The notes under the pieces were generated by a model, which saw nothing but the letters and a program-made list of their open reading frames with translations, made no database searches and was not told where the DNA came from. The position numbers and the translations under genes were made by a program. Below are positions 26,855 through 36,779 of a stretch of 51,119 nt of DNA, in pieces. Numbering within the stretch: position 1 is the stretch's first letter; every line of letters begins with the position of its first letter. This DNA comes from JAAZGD01 sp964383845. GTDB lineage: Bacteria; Bacillota; Clostridia; Peptostreptococcales; Anaerovoracaceae. The stretch is from assembly GCA_964383845.1 (NCBI GenBank), contig CAYLIF010000009.1, positions 1-51,119 on the forward strand. Direction: 5' to 3'.

Positions 26855-27751
26855 ATGTATGACATGGAATATGATGACTATAAAAACTTAATAGAAGATC
26901 ACTTATTGGATTGTTTACCTGAGATTGATCCAAAGAGTATTACTCTTTATGACTCAATGAGATATAGTCTTTCTGCTGGAGGGAAACGACTTAGACCTAT
27001 ATTACTTCTAGCTGCTTGCGATTTTGCTGGAGGAGACATTAAGGTGGCCTTACCTTATGCTTTAGCTATTGAATACATCCATACATATAGTTTGATTCAC
27101 GATGATCTTCCTGCTATTGATAATGATGATTTAAGAAGAGGCCTTCCTACTAACCATATGGTTTATGGAGAAGCAATGGCAATACTAGCAGGTGATGGAT
27201 TGCTTACCTCAGCTTTTGAAGCTATGAATAAGGATATGCTTCTGTACTTTGATGAAGCGTCATGCTTAAAATGTCGAGTAAAGGCCAGTTATGAAATCTC
27301 TAAAGGTGCTGGCTGCAGAGGTATGGTATCAGGTCAAGCAACTGATATTGAAGTTGCTACAAAATTTGCTTGCGGAGAAATGTTGGACTATATTTATGTT
27401 AATAAAACAGGAGCCCTGCTTACAGCTGCTATTCGTGCCGGAGCACATTTAGGAAATGCGGATTTAGAAACCCTGAAAAACCTTACCGACTATGCGGAAA
27501 ACTTAGGTTTAGCATATCAAATATCTGATGATATATTAGATGTTACTGGTGATGAAGAGGTAATGGGGAAACAGGCTGGCCATGATGCAAAGATCAACAG
27601 ATGCACTTATGTTTCTGTTAACGGTCTTGAAAAAAGCAAAGAGAGAGTCAAAGAATTAACGGAAAATGCCCTTGCAGCTATGGCTCAGTATTATGACAAT
27701 GCAGAGTTCTTTAATAAATTAGCGGTAGACTTGTCTGTCCGTGTCAAATAG
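26855..27751 (+). CDS. ispA: Farnesyl/geranylgeranyl diphosphate synthase (IspA type)
   Basis: This is a short-chain trans-isoprenyl diphosphate synthase. The 298-aa protein has GGKRLRP, the first Asp-rich motif DDLPAID at 83-89 with NDDLRRG, and the second motif QISDDILDVTGD. The first Asp motif has the bacterial DDxxxxD form. It makes C15 (or C20) prenyl diphosphate for quinones and undecaprenyl phosphate. AGGAGG precedes the ATG. The operon with xseAB and dxs is typical, and dxs supplies the precursor pathway. Confidence 0.94.
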   Translation: MYDMEYDDYKNLIEDHLLDCLPEIDPKSITLYDSMRYSLSAGGKRLRPILLLAACDFAGGDIKVALPYALAIEYIHTYSLIHDDLPAIDNDDLRRGLPTNHMVYGEAMAILAGDGLLTSAFEAMNKDMLLYFDEASCLKCRVKASYEISKGAGCRGMVSGQATDIEVATKFACGEMLDYIYVNKTGALLTAAIRAGAHLGNADLETLKNLTDYAENLGLAYQISDDILDVTGDEEVMGKQAGHDAKINRCTYVSVNGLEKSKERVKELTENALAAMAQYYDNAEFFNKLAVDLSVRVK

Positions 27752-27761
27752 GAGCCTATTA

Positions 27762-29627
27762 ATGATAAAAAACCTGGTGGACTATAATTTTCCACAAGAT
27801 CTCAATGAAATGGAATTAGGGGAGTTAGAATTACTATCCTATGAAATTCGTGATTTTTTAATAGAAAAAGTATCAAAAACTGGAGGACATTTGGCCTCTA
27901 ATTTAGGTGTTGTTGAATTATCTATTGCCTTACATAAGTACTATAATAGTCCAGAAGACAAAATAATTTGGGATGTAGGCCATCAATCCTATGTTCACAA
28001 AATCCTTACAGGAAGAGCCCATCGATTTGAAAGTTTGAGGCAAATGAATGGAATAAGTGGATTCCCCAAATGTCAAGAAAGCGAACACGATATTTTTGAA
28101 ACTGGCCATGCCAGTACTTCTGTGGCCGCCGGCTTTGGTTTAGCAACAGCAAGAGATTTAAAAAAGGAAAAGCATAGGGTGATTTCTGTTATTGGAGATG
28201 GGGCCCTAAGTAGTGGATTAGCCTACGAAGGACTTAACAATGCAGGAGGAAAAGACACGGATTTTACAGTTATCCTAAATGATAACAATATGTCTATTTC
28301 AAGAAACGTGGGCGGAATGTCTCAGCATCTGGCAAAGCTCAGAACCAGCCAAGGATATTTGGATTTCAAGAAACAACTAAAGAAAACCATTACTCAAATA
28401 CCTGGAGTAGGGGAGGGGATTTATAGTGGTCTTGAAAGCATCAAGGACTCAATTAAATACGCAGTTATTAACGATGCTGCTATTTTTGAAGCTCTAGGCT
28501 TTAAGTATATAGGCCCAATTGATGGCCACAACATAGATGACCTACTAGAAGCTTTTGAAATAGTAGAACAAATAAAAGGTCCAAAGTTACTCCATGTTAT
28601 AACCCAAAAAGGAAAAGGATATAGGAATGCAGAACTAAACCCAAATAAATTTCACGGAATTGGACCCTTCGAAAGAGAAACTGGACAGTTACTCTGTTCC
28701 TCGGATAACCCTTCATATTCATGTGTGTTTGGACGAAAACTCACTGAATTAGCCTCAAAAGATTCTTCTATTGTTGCTGTTTACGCGGCTATGCTTGAAG
28801 GTACTGGTCTTGATATCTTTCACAAAATTTTCCCGGAAAGAACATTTGATGTGGGAATAGCAGAAGGAGAGGCAGTTACATTTGCCGCAGGTTTAGCAAA
28901 GGGAGGAATAAAGCCTTTTGTAGTAATATACTCTACATTTTTGCAAAGAAGCTACGACATGATGATGATGGATGTGTGCTTGCAAAATCTTCCTGTTGTT
29001 TTCTGCATAGATAGAGCGGGAATTGTAGGAAATGATGGAGAAACTCATCATGGAGTATTTGATCTTTCATATTTAAACCACATGCCTAATATGACTGTGC
29101 TAAGCCCTAAAGATGGACAAGAGCTCGAACAGATGATGGACTACGCTGCTAGTATAGATGGACCTTGTGCCATAAGATATCCAAGAGGTGATGCAGAATT
29201 TACCCCCGAAAGACAACAGGTTCCTTTAGATAAAGGCTGCGAAATCTTAAGAGAAGGCAAGGATGTAGGGATATATGCCCTAGGGGTTATGGTTAAAAAG
29301 GCTGTGGAAGCAGCGGAAATACTAGAAGACAAGGGTATTTCAGCAGCTGTTATTAATACTAGATTTGCTAAACCTCTTCCCAAAGATACTTTCGAGCATT
29401 CCGAAAAATTCTCTAAGATTGTAACTGTTGAAGATAACGTAGTAGCTGGTGGTTTTGGTCAAAGCCTAAGAGAAGTTTTGCAAGATAACGAAAAGATAAA
29501 AGCAATACTTAACCTTGGATGGCCAGATATATTTATAGAGCAAGGATCCCAAAAAGAGTTATACGAAAAATATAAACTTGATGGAAAAGGAATAGCTGAA
29601 AGGATAGAACAATTTGTCAAAGGATAG
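27762..29627 (+). CDS. dxs: 1-deoxy-D-xylulose-5-phosphate synthase
   Basis: Dxs condenses pyruvate and glyceraldehyde 3-phosphate, the first step of the MEP isoprenoid route, using thiamine diphosphate. The 621-aa protein shows GHASTSVAAG, the ThDP motif GDGALSSG ending in NDNNMS, and FCIDRAGIVGNDGETHHGVFD. I place the start at ATG 27762, with GGAG at 27751-27754. An in-frame GTG at 27741 lies within ispA and lacks an SD at a good distance. The tlyA start overlaps its end by 14 bases. Confidence 0.95.
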   Translation: MIKNLVDYNFPQDLNEMELGELELLSYEIRDFLIEKVSKTGGHLASNLGVVELSIALHKYYNSPEDKIIWDVGHQSYVHKILTGRAHRFESLRQMNGISGFPKCQESEHDIFETGHASTSVAAGFGLATARDLKKEKHRVISVIGDGALSSGLAYEGLNNAGGKDTDFTVILNDNNMSISRNVGGMSQHLAKLRTSQGYLDFKKQLKKTITQIPGVGEGIYSGLESIKDSIKYAVINDAAIFEALGFKYIGPIDGHNIDDLLEAFEIVEQIKGPKLLHVITQKGKGYRNAELNPNKFHGIGPFERETGQLLCSSDNPSYSCVFGRKLTELASKDSSIVAVYAAMLEGTGLDIFHKIFPERTFDVGIAEGEAVTFAAGLAKGGIKPFVVIYSTFLQRSYDMMMMDVCLQNLPVVFCIDRAGIVGNDGETHHGVFDLSYLNHMPNMTVLSPKDGQELEQMMDYAASIDGPCAIRYPRGDAEFTPERQQVPLDKGCEILREGKDVGIYALGVMVKKAVEAAEILEDKGISAAVINTRFAKPLPKDTFEHSEKFSKIVTVEDNVVAGGFGQSLREVLQDNEKIKAILNLGWPDIFIEQGSQKELYEKYKLDGKGIAERIEQFVKG

Positions 29628-30441
29628 ATTAGATGTATTATTGGTAGAAAGAGGCCTATTTTCTTCTAGAGAAAAAGCGAAGGCTTCTATTATGGCAGGA
29701 ATTGTTAGAGTTAATGGTCAGATAACCGACAAGGCAGGTACTCCAGTAGCTCAAGATGCCATAATAGATGTCAAAGAAAATCTTTGTCCCTATGTTGGAC
29801 GTGGGGGCCTAAAACTAGCCAAGGCTCTAGATGAATTCAATCTAGATGTAAAAGAAAAAATAGCTATGGATATAGGTGCCTCAACAGGTGGTTTCACAGA
29901 CTGTATGCTACAAAATGGAGCCAAGAAGGTCTATGCAATAGACGTAGGCTATGGACATTTAGATTATGGTTTGCGAAATAACCCACAAGTTGTTAATATA
30001 GAAAAAACCAATATAAGATACTTAGATTTTAACTTAATTCAGGACCCCATTGAATTTATTACCATAGACGTCTCTTTTATCAGCCTAAGCTTAGTGCTGC
30101 CTATTGCTGGCAAACTTCTAGTAAATAAGGGGCAAATGGTATGCTTGGTAAAACCTCAATTTGAAGCGGGTAAAGATCAAGTTGGCAAAGGTGGAATAGT
30201 CAAAGATAAGGCTATACATATACAAGTTATTGAAAAGGTAATAGCCGCAGCAATGGCTGAAAACCTTAAATTAGAAGGACTAACCTATTCTCCGGTAAAA
30301 GGAGCTAAGGGGAATATCGAATATTTGTTGCTGTTTGTAAAGACAGAAGAGGATGCCTTGAAAATTGATGTTACAGATGTGGTGATAGCCGCTCAAGAGT
30401 CTCTTAATTTAAAGAAAAAAGAAGAGGAGAAAACCACATGA
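29614..30441 (+). CDS. tlyA: TlyA family rRNA 2'-O-methyltransferase / hemolysin-like protein
   Basis: The 275-aa protein has an N-terminal S4 RNA-binding domain (about 1-60: RLDVLLVERGLFSSREKAKASI) and an FtsJ-like methyltransferase domain with the SAM motif DIGASTGGFTDC. In mycobacteria TlyA methylates 16S and 23S rRNA. The clostridial gene sits in the same dxs context as Bacillus yqxC. The best start is TTG at 29614, with AAAGG about 10 bases upstream inside dxs. Overlap with the next gene is ATGA. The argR-recN genes that usually follow are replaced by an aminotransferase gene. Confidence 0.92.
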   Translation: MSKDRLDVLLVERGLFSSREKAKASIMAGIVRVNGQITDKAGTPVAQDAIIDVKENLCPYVGRGGLKLAKALDEFNLDVKEKIAMDIGASTGGFTDCMLQNGAKKVYAIDVGYGHLDYGLRNNPQVVNIEKTNIRYLDFNLIQDPIEFITIDVSFISLSLVLPIAGKLLVNKGQMVCLVKPQFEAGKDQVGKGGIVKDKAIHIQVIEKVIAAAMAENLKLEGLTYSPVKGAKGNIEYLLLFVKTEEDALKIDVTDVVIAAQESLNLKKKEEEKTT

Positions 30442-31634
30442 TTTTAGCAGACCGAATGAGTAAAATAGATTACTCACCTATAAGAAAGTTTCACCCATAT
30501 TATCTAGAAGCAGTTAAACAAGGAAAAAAAGTCTATGGCTTTAATATCGGACAACCAGATGTAAAAACACCCCAAGTGTTTATGGACTCTATTAACGGCC
30601 ACTGTGATCCGGTTTTAGAATATATGCCTTCTCAAGGAATTCCAGAACTAATTACGGCGGTTCAAAAATATTACAAGAGATATGGTATGGATTTTGAAGA
30701 AGACGAAATTGTAGTCACCAGTGGAGGCAGTGAAGCTTTATGTTTCATTTTTGCAAGCATCCTTAATGAAGGTGATGAAGTTTTACTAGCAGAACCATTT
30801 TATACAAACTATTTGGTCTTTACAGGTTATTTTGATGCACCTGTCATTCCAATCCCCACAAAGGCAGAAGAGGGATTTCATTACGCAAATCGAGAAAAAA
30901 TCGAAAAGCTTATATCTCCAAAAACAAAAGCTATTATTGTTAATAGCCCAACAAATCCAACAGGAAATGTACTCACTGCCGAAGAAATGATAATGATTTT
31001 AGATTTAGCTAAAGAACATGATCTCTATGTTATTGCTGATGAGGTGTATAGAGAATTCGTTTATGATGGAGAACCTCTAAGCAGCTTTGGTCAGCATATG
31101 AAAGGCTATGAAGACCATTTGATAATAGTTGATAGTATATCCAAAAGGTTCAGCGCTTGTGGTGCAAGAATTGGAGAAATAATTACCAAAAATAAAGAAT
31201 TACAAGGCAGTATTATGAAATTAGCTCAAGGCAGACTATCTGCCCCAACTTTGGAACAAAAGGGAGCAGTAGCCTTGTACTCACTGCAAGCCGATTACTT
31301 TGATGGTGTAAGAGATGAATATGAAAAGCGAAGAGATGTTGCAATAGAAGAAATCAATAAAATAGAAGGGGCAATTTGTCAAAAACCAAAAGGTTCATTC
31401 TATATTACAATAAAATTACCCATTGAGAGCGCAGAAGATTTTCTTGTTTTCATGCTAACAGAATTTGATGATAAGGGCGAAACTATTATGTTTGCACCAG
31501 TTGAAGGATTTTATGCTACTCCAGGTATGGGTAAAAATGAAATTAGAATTGCCTACGTTTTAAATGTAGATGAAATTAAGAGAGGTATGGAAATACTTAA
31601 CTTAGGTCTTATAGCGTATAAAAACAGAAAATAA
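30438..31634 (+). CDS. PLP-dependent class I/II aminotransferase (aspartate aminotransferase-like)
   Basis: This is a fold-type I aminotransferase of 398 aa. The PLP lysine is Lys236 in DSISKRFSACGARIG. Asp201 and Tyr204 (ADEVYREF) and Asn173 (NSPTNPTGN) are in place, as is GSEAL near 97-101. The substrate cannot be read from sequence; aspartate or an aromatic or branched amino acid are all possible. It overlaps tlyA by 4 bases (ATGA) and precedes mutS by 12 bases, a placement I do not recognise as standard. GAGGAG serves the ATG. Confidence 0.86.
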   Translation: MILADRMSKIDYSPIRKFHPYYLEAVKQGKKVYGFNIGQPDVKTPQVFMDSINGHCDPVLEYMPSQGIPELITAVQKYYKRYGMDFEEDEIVVTSGGSEALCFIFASILNEGDEVLLAEPFYTNYLVFTGYFDAPVIPIPTKAEEGFHYANREKIEKLISPKTKAIIVNSPTNPTGNVLTAEEMIMILDLAKEHDLYVIADEVYREFVYDGEPLSSFGQHMKGYEDHLIIVDSISKRFSACGARIGEIITKNKELQGSIMKLAQGRLSAPTLEQKGAVALYSLQADYFDGVRDEYEKRRDVAIEEINKIEGAICQKPKGSFYITIKLPIESAEDFLVFMLTEFDDKGETIMFAPVEGFYATPGMGKNEIRIAYVLNVDEIKRGMEILNLGLIAYKNRK

Positions 31635-31646
31635 GGAAGGCGAATT

Positions 31647-34073
31647 ATGGCACGATCCCCCATGATGACTCAATACTTAGGAATCAAAGAAAAGTACCTA
31701 GATTGCATCTTATTTTTCCGATTAGGAGATTTTTATGAGATGTTTTATGAGGACGCAAAAATTGCCTCTAAAGAATTGGAACTAGTACTTACAGGCAAGA
31801 ATTGCGGTGAAGAAGAACGCGCACCTATGTGTGGCGTTCCTTTTCATGCTGCTGAAAACTATATAGCTAAGCTTGTGGATCGTGGCTATAAGGTGGCTAT
31901 TTGTGAACAAATGGAGGATGCTGCTTTAGCAAAAGGAATCGTAAGAAGAGAAGTTGTACAAGTGGTTACGCCTGGGACAGTTATTGCCTCTGCTATGCTT
32001 TTAGAAAAAGAAAACAACTTTATAGCAGCATGTTATTTTGCTGATGCAGAAGGAGGATTGGCCTATAGTGATATTTCAACAGGAGAAATGAATGTTACAA
32101 CCACTTCAGGACCTCACTATATCGAAATGTTAATTAATGAATTGGTTAAAATTTCTCCTAGAGAAGTGCTGCTCTACACAACAAAGGGAGAAGAGAAATC
32201 ACACACTCTCATTGAAAACGCTGTAAAAGCCTATATTCATAATGTGGGGGACTCTTTTATTGGTAACCAAAATACCCAAAGATTAATAAATGAACAATTC
32301 CCACAAGGGATAAGAACTTTTGGGTTATCACAAAAAGACCCAGATACTATTGCCCTTGGAATGCTGCTAAAATACATTAAGGATAATCAAAGGTCCAACT
32401 TATCCCATATTAATCATGTTAATAGATATTACATTGGTAATCATATGGCTCTAGACAAGTCCACTATTAGAAATTTAGAGCTTACAGAATCATTTTATGA
32501 AAGAGACAAGCAAGGATCCCTCTTAGGTATTTTGGATAGATGTAATACAGCCATGGGATCTAGAAAAATGAAAAGATGGATCAGAGAGCCTCTTAATCAA
32601 AAGGCGGAGATTGATGAAAGGCTAGAGGGTGTTAATCTTCTATATAATGAAATAATCTTGAGAAACAACTTACGAGAATACCTTAAAGGGATTTATGACC
32701 TTGAACGATTAGTGGGCAGAATCGCCATGGGTAATGCCAATGGAAGGGATCTTTTGGCCCTAGGAAATTCAATTAGCAACTTACCAGATATAAAGTTGGA
32801 ACTTAAAGGATTAAGTGCCCATATACTTACAAATTTAGGGGAGTCCATTGATCCATTGGAAGATGTAAGCCTTCTAATAGAAAGAGCAATAGAAGATGAT
32901 TGTCCTGTTACAATAAAGGATGGTGGTCTCATAAAGACAGGCTATTCAGAAGAACTTGACAGCCTAAAAGATTCCATTAAAGGTGGACAGCAGTGGATTG
33001 CCTCATTGGAAGGTACTGAAAGAGAGAGAACAGGAATTAAAAACCTTAAAGTAGGCTTTAATAAGGTTTTTGGCTACTATTTGGAGATTACAAAATCTAA
33101 TTACCACCAAATCCCTGAAAACTATATTAGAAAACAGACCCTTGTAAATTGCGAGAGATTTATTACTCCTGAGTTAAAAGAAATGGAAGCAATTGTTCTG
33201 GGAGCTGAAACTAAAATTTATGAGTTGGAGCATCAACTTTTCACGGAGATACGAGAATATATAGAAGAGTTTATTCCTGTTATTCAAAGGACTGGTGAAG
33301 CATTAGCTACATTAGATGTGCTTTGCTCTTTTGCTGAAGTCTCAACAAGACAAAATTATGTACGTCCACAGATAAAAGAAGATGATCTAATCCAGATAAA
33401 GGAAGGTCGCCATCCAGTAATCGAAGATACTATTAAAGATGGAATTTTTGTTGCAAATGAAAGCTATATGGACAGACAAGACGATACACTACTCCTCTTA
33501 ACAGGACCAAATATGAGCGGTAAATCAACATATATGAGGCAGGTGGCTTTAATAGTATTAATGGCTCAAATCGGTTGTTTTGTGCCTTGTAATAAGGCGG
33601 AAATAGGGATTTGTGATCAAATATTTACAAGAATTGGAGCTTCAGACAATCTAAGCCTAGGCCAAAGTACATTTTTTGTTGAAATGAGCGAATTAGCCTA
33701 TATTCTAAATAATGCAACATCTAAGAGCTTGATTCTCTTAGATGAAATAGGAAGAGGGACAAGTACTTACGATGGCCTTTCAATTGCTTGGGCTGCGGCT
33801 GAATATATATTAGAGAAAGATAGAAAGATTCGCACACTATTTGCAACACACTATCATGAAATGACCGAACTTGAAGGTAACCTTGAAGGCTTTAGAAATT
33901 TAAATGTTGAAGTAAAAGAAGAAGACGGGCATATAGTTTTTTTGCATCAAATAGGGTATGGAAGTAGCAGTCGAAGTTATGGTATTCATGTGGCTGAACT
34001 AGCTGGGGTCCCTCAGAGTTTGTTGGATAGAGCCACTGAAAAACTAAAGGATCTAGAAACTATCAAAGGATAA
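31647..34073 (+). CDS. mutS: DNA mismatch repair protein MutS, short C-terminus
   Basis: MutS finds mismatches and recruits MutL. The mismatch-wedge motif Phe29-x-Glu31 (GDFYEMF), the Walker A motif GPNMSGKST near residue 620 and the Walker B motif LILLDEIGRGTSTYDG are intact. At 808 aa it is about 50 residues shorter than most bacterial MutS. It stops soon after AGVPQSLLDRATEKL, where the tail with the beta-clamp-binding peptide and the tetramerisation helices would begin. mutL starts 6 bases after the stop, leaving no room for a lost tail. AAGGAAGG serves the ATG. Confidence 0.95.
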   Translation: MARSPMMTQYLGIKEKYLDCILFFRLGDFYEMFYEDAKIASKELELVLTGKNCGEEERAPMCGVPFHAAENYIAKLVDRGYKVAICEQMEDAALAKGIVRREVVQVVTPGTVIASAMLLEKENNFIAACYFADAEGGLAYSDISTGEMNVTTTSGPHYIEMLINELVKISPREVLLYTTKGEEKSHTLIENAVKAYIHNVGDSFIGNQNTQRLINEQFPQGIRTFGLSQKDPDTIALGMLLKYIKDNQRSNLSHINHVNRYYIGNHMALDKSTIRNLELTESFYERDKQGSLLGILDRCNTAMGSRKMKRWIREPLNQKAEIDERLEGVNLLYNEIILRNNLREYLKGIYDLERLVGRIAMGNANGRDLLALGNSISNLPDIKLELKGLSAHILTNLGESIDPLEDVSLLIERAIEDDCPVTIKDGGLIKTGYSEELDSLKDSIKGGQQWIASLEGTERERTGIKNLKVGFNKVFGYYLEITKSNYHQIPENYIRKQTLVNCERFITPELKEMEAIVLGAETKIYELEHQLFTEIREYIEEFIPVIQRTGEALATLDVLCSFAEVSTRQNYVRPQIKEDDLIQIKEGRHPVIEDTIKDGIFVANESYMDRQDDTLLLLTGPNMSGKSTYMRQVALIVLMAQIGCFVPCNKAEIGICDQIFTRIGASDNLSLGQSTFFVEMSELAYILNNATSKSLILLDEIGRGTSTYDGLSIAWAAAEYILEKDRKIRTLFATHYHEMTELEGNLEGFRNLNVEVKEEDGHIVFLHQIGYGSSSRSYGIHVAELAGVPQSLLDRATEKLKDLETIKG

Positions 34074-34079
34074 CAACAA

Positions 34080-35858
34080 ATGATTCAAATATTAGAAAAA
34101 CATGTATCTGATAAAATAGCTGCTGGAGAAGTTGTAGAAAGACCCTTAAGCATCATAAAAGAATTGCTGGAAAACTCTATAGATGCAGGGGCTGATTCTC
34201 TGGTGGTAGAGATAAAACAAGGTGGAAAGCAGTATATAAGAGTTACGGATAACGGCAGTGGCATTAATTCCAATGAAATAGAATTGGCTTTTACTAGGCA
34301 TGGAACAAGTAAAATCGTTTCAGAAGAAGATTTAACAGCCATCGGAACTCTGGGCTTTCGTGGTGAAGCCTTATCCAGCATCGCTGCAGTATCTCGAGTG
34401 GAGATCATAAGTAAAACTAAGGATTCTCCATATGGTTCCAAAGTTAAAATCCAAGGGGGCACAGTAACTTCAGTAGAGCCTGTAGGGTGTGGAGAAGGGA
34501 CAACTATTATAGTTAATGATCTTTTTTATAACACTCCTGCTCGACTTAAATTTTTAAAATCAGATGCTGCCGAAAGTACTCCAATTATCGAGTTTGTTTC
34601 TCAATTAGCATTAGCCTACCCCCATATAAAGATACGGATGATAAACAACGATAAAATGGTCTTTTCCTCTACAGGAACAGGGGAGAGGCTTCAAACATTA
34701 GCACTTATTTATGGAAAAGAAGTCTCGGAAAATTTAATGCCTATTAAATATCAGGATGATTCTGTTTCAATTGAAGGTTATATTTCAAATTTAAATACCA
34801 GCAGACCAAATAGACGTTATCACATTTACTTTGTAAATGGCAGAGTTGTAGAAAATAAAACCATACAAGAAGCTTTGACCAAGGCTTATGAAGATAAGTT
34901 GATAACAGGAAGATATCCTCTTGCATTTATATTTCTCAAAGTGCCAGCAGAAGAAATTGATGTGAATATTCACCCCAACAAACTTCAAGTTAAGTTCCAA
35001 AAAGAAGAGGAAGTATATAATGGGGTAATTAGCTCTGTCAACCAGACTTTAAAAACTATTGAAGCAGTTCCTCAAGTTCTTACACAATCCTTGAGACCCT
35101 CAGCTATTTCTCTTCCAGCTGAGATCACCATAAAAAAAGAGGAACAAACTTCAATTAGAGAATTTCTAGCAAAAGCCAGGCAAGTCAGCCAAGAAGAAAA
35201 TCTAAATAAGATTAATGAAGCCGAGACTATTAGCAAAAGTAGATATCTTGAAAAGCCCGAAAGCTATATAAAAGAAAAGCCAAAAATTCCTGAGTTAACA
35301 GTAATAGGAAGTGTTTTTGCCAGCTATATTCTAGCAAATGACGATGAATACCTTTACTTAATTGATCAACATGCTGCTCATGAACGGATTTTTTATGAAG
35401 AATTAATGGCAAAATATCATGAGGGAGAAGTCCATCAACAATTGTTGCTGACTCCTTTTATCCTAGACTACCCAAGGGCTTTAGTTGATCTATCTCAACA
35501 AATCAGACAAGAACTGCACAATTTGGGATTTGAGATAGAAGAATTTGGAAATAATAGTTACCTAGTTAAGAGCATTCCTATTACTTTATCACTAAAAGAG
35601 GCTGAAGCCTTTATAAGAGAGTACCTGGATACCCTTGTTCCTGGAGTTAATTATAAAAACCAGGAGGATAAAGAAAGAATTATCATGAAAGCTTGTAAAA
35701 GTGCAGTTAAAGCAAAGGATTCCTTGGAAGCAGAAGAAGTAGAAGCTCTTCTTATGGACCTTGAAAAATGTGAAAATCCATTTAATTGTCCCCATGGAAG
35801 ACCTGTATTTGTGAAACTATCAGTTTATGACATAGAGCGAATGTTTAAGAGGGTGTAA
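34080..35858 (+). CDS. mutL: DNA mismatch repair endonuclease MutL
   Basis: This is a GHKL ATPase with an N-terminal domain (AAGEVVERP, ELLENSIDAGA, GFRGEAL) and a linker of about 60 residues. The C-terminal dimer domain retains the metal-dependent nicking motifs: DQHAAHERIFYEE, ACKSAVKAKD and CPHGRP. It should therefore be the endonucleolytic MutL of organisms without MutH. At 592 aa it is normal. It follows mutS by 6 bases and precedes miaA by 6. Confidence 0.96.
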   Translation: MIQILEKHVSDKIAAGEVVERPLSIIKELLENSIDAGADSLVVEIKQGGKQYIRVTDNGSGINSNEIELAFTRHGTSKIVSEEDLTAIGTLGFRGEALSSIAAVSRVEIISKTKDSPYGSKVKIQGGTVTSVEPVGCGEGTTIIVNDLFYNTPARLKFLKSDAAESTPIIEFVSQLALAYPHIKIRMINNDKMVFSSTGTGERLQTLALIYGKEVSENLMPIKYQDDSVSIEGYISNLNTSRPNRRYHIYFVNGRVVENKTIQEALTKAYEDKLITGRYPLAFIFLKVPAEEIDVNIHPNKLQVKFQKEEEVYNGVISSVNQTLKTIEAVPQVLTQSLRPSAISLPAEITIKKEEQTSIREFLAKARQVSQEENLNKINEAETISKSRYLEKPESYIKEKPKIPELTVIGSVFASYILANDDEYLYLIDQHAAHERIFYEELMAKYHEGEVHQQLLLTPFILDYPRALVDLSQQIRQELHNLGFEIEEFGNNSYLVKSIPITLSLKEAEAFIREYLDTLVPGVNYKNQEDKERIIMKACKSAVKAKDSLEAEEVEALLMDLEKCENPFNCPHGRPVFVKLSVYDIERMFKRV

Positions 35859-35864
35859 AAGTCT

Positions 35865-36779
35865 ATGAGAAGAATAGTTGTATTACTTGGTCCCACTGCA
35901 GTAGGGAAAACCAAAGTTGCAATTGAATTGGCCCTTGCACTGAATGGAGAAATAGTCTCCGCTGATTCTATGCAGTTATATAAAAAAATGTCTATTGGTT
36001 CAGCAAAGCCAACAGAAGATGAACTCAATCAAGTTCCCCATCATTTGGTGGATGCCATTGATCCTGCCCAACACTTTACCGCCGCACAATATCAAAAATT
36101 GGCAAAAGAGGCTATTGAAAATATTTTAAGCCGAAATAAAACTCCTATTATTGCTGGAGGAACCGGACTATACATTAATGCATTGATCTACAAAATGAAC
36201 TTTGGCGAAAATCCAAGAGATTTAGCCTTTAGAGAAGAAATGGAATCCTTGGCAGAAGCCCAAGGAAAAGAAGCAGTCCACCGCCTATTAGCTGAAAAAG
36301 ATCCAATAGCGGCAGAGAGAATCCACCCCAACAATTTAAAGAAGGTCATTCGAGGATTAGAAAGAGTTTCTGAAGAAGGAAGTATAAAAACCTTTGAAGA
36401 AAGCTTTCAGCCCACAGAAGACTACCAGGTTACCTTAATTGGCCTTAAAAGAGACCGTGAAGAGCTATATGATAGGATTAACCAACGAGTAGACCAGTTT
36501 GTTGAACAAGGTCTTGTAGATGAAGTTAAGGGACTAATTGAGGATGGACTAACCGTAGAGAATATCTCTATGTTAGGTATTGGATACAAAGAAATTTACG
36601 AATACATTCAAGGTACAAGCGACTTGGAAAGAGCTATAGCCTTGATAAAACAGAACTCTAGAAACCTGGCAAAAAGACAAATGACTTGGTTTAGAAGATA
36701 TCCTGATGTTAAATGGTTTGATTTATCATCTCAAGAAAACCCTAAAGAGGAAATCCTAAAATGGTTAAAAAGCAACTAA
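35865..36779 (+). CDS. miaA: tRNA dimethylallyltransferase
   Basis: MiaA transfers dimethylallyl to A37 of tRNAs reading UNN codons. The 304-aa protein has the P-loop GPTAVGKTK at 9-17, then ADSMQLYKKMSIGSAKPT and AGGTGLYI, and the C-terminal RNLAKRQMTWFRR. It uses the dimethylallyl diphosphate made by the pathway that dxs begins. The next gene, a recombinase, starts 19 bases before the miaA stop, where hfq is often found in Clostridia. Confidence 0.96.
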   Translation: MRRIVVLLGPTAVGKTKVAIELALALNGEIVSADSMQLYKKMSIGSAKPTEDELNQVPHHLVDAIDPAQHFTAAQYQKLAKEAIENILSRNKTPIIAGGTGLYINALIYKMNFGENPRDLAFREEMESLAEAQGKEAVHRLLAEKDPIAAERIHPNNLKKVIRGLERVSEEGSIKTFEESFQPTEDYQVTLIGLKRDREELYDRINQRVDQFVEQGLVDEVKGLIEDGLTVENISMLGIGYKEIYEYIQGTSDLERAIALIKQNSRNLAKRQMTWFRRYPDVKWFDLSSQENPKEEILKWLKSN

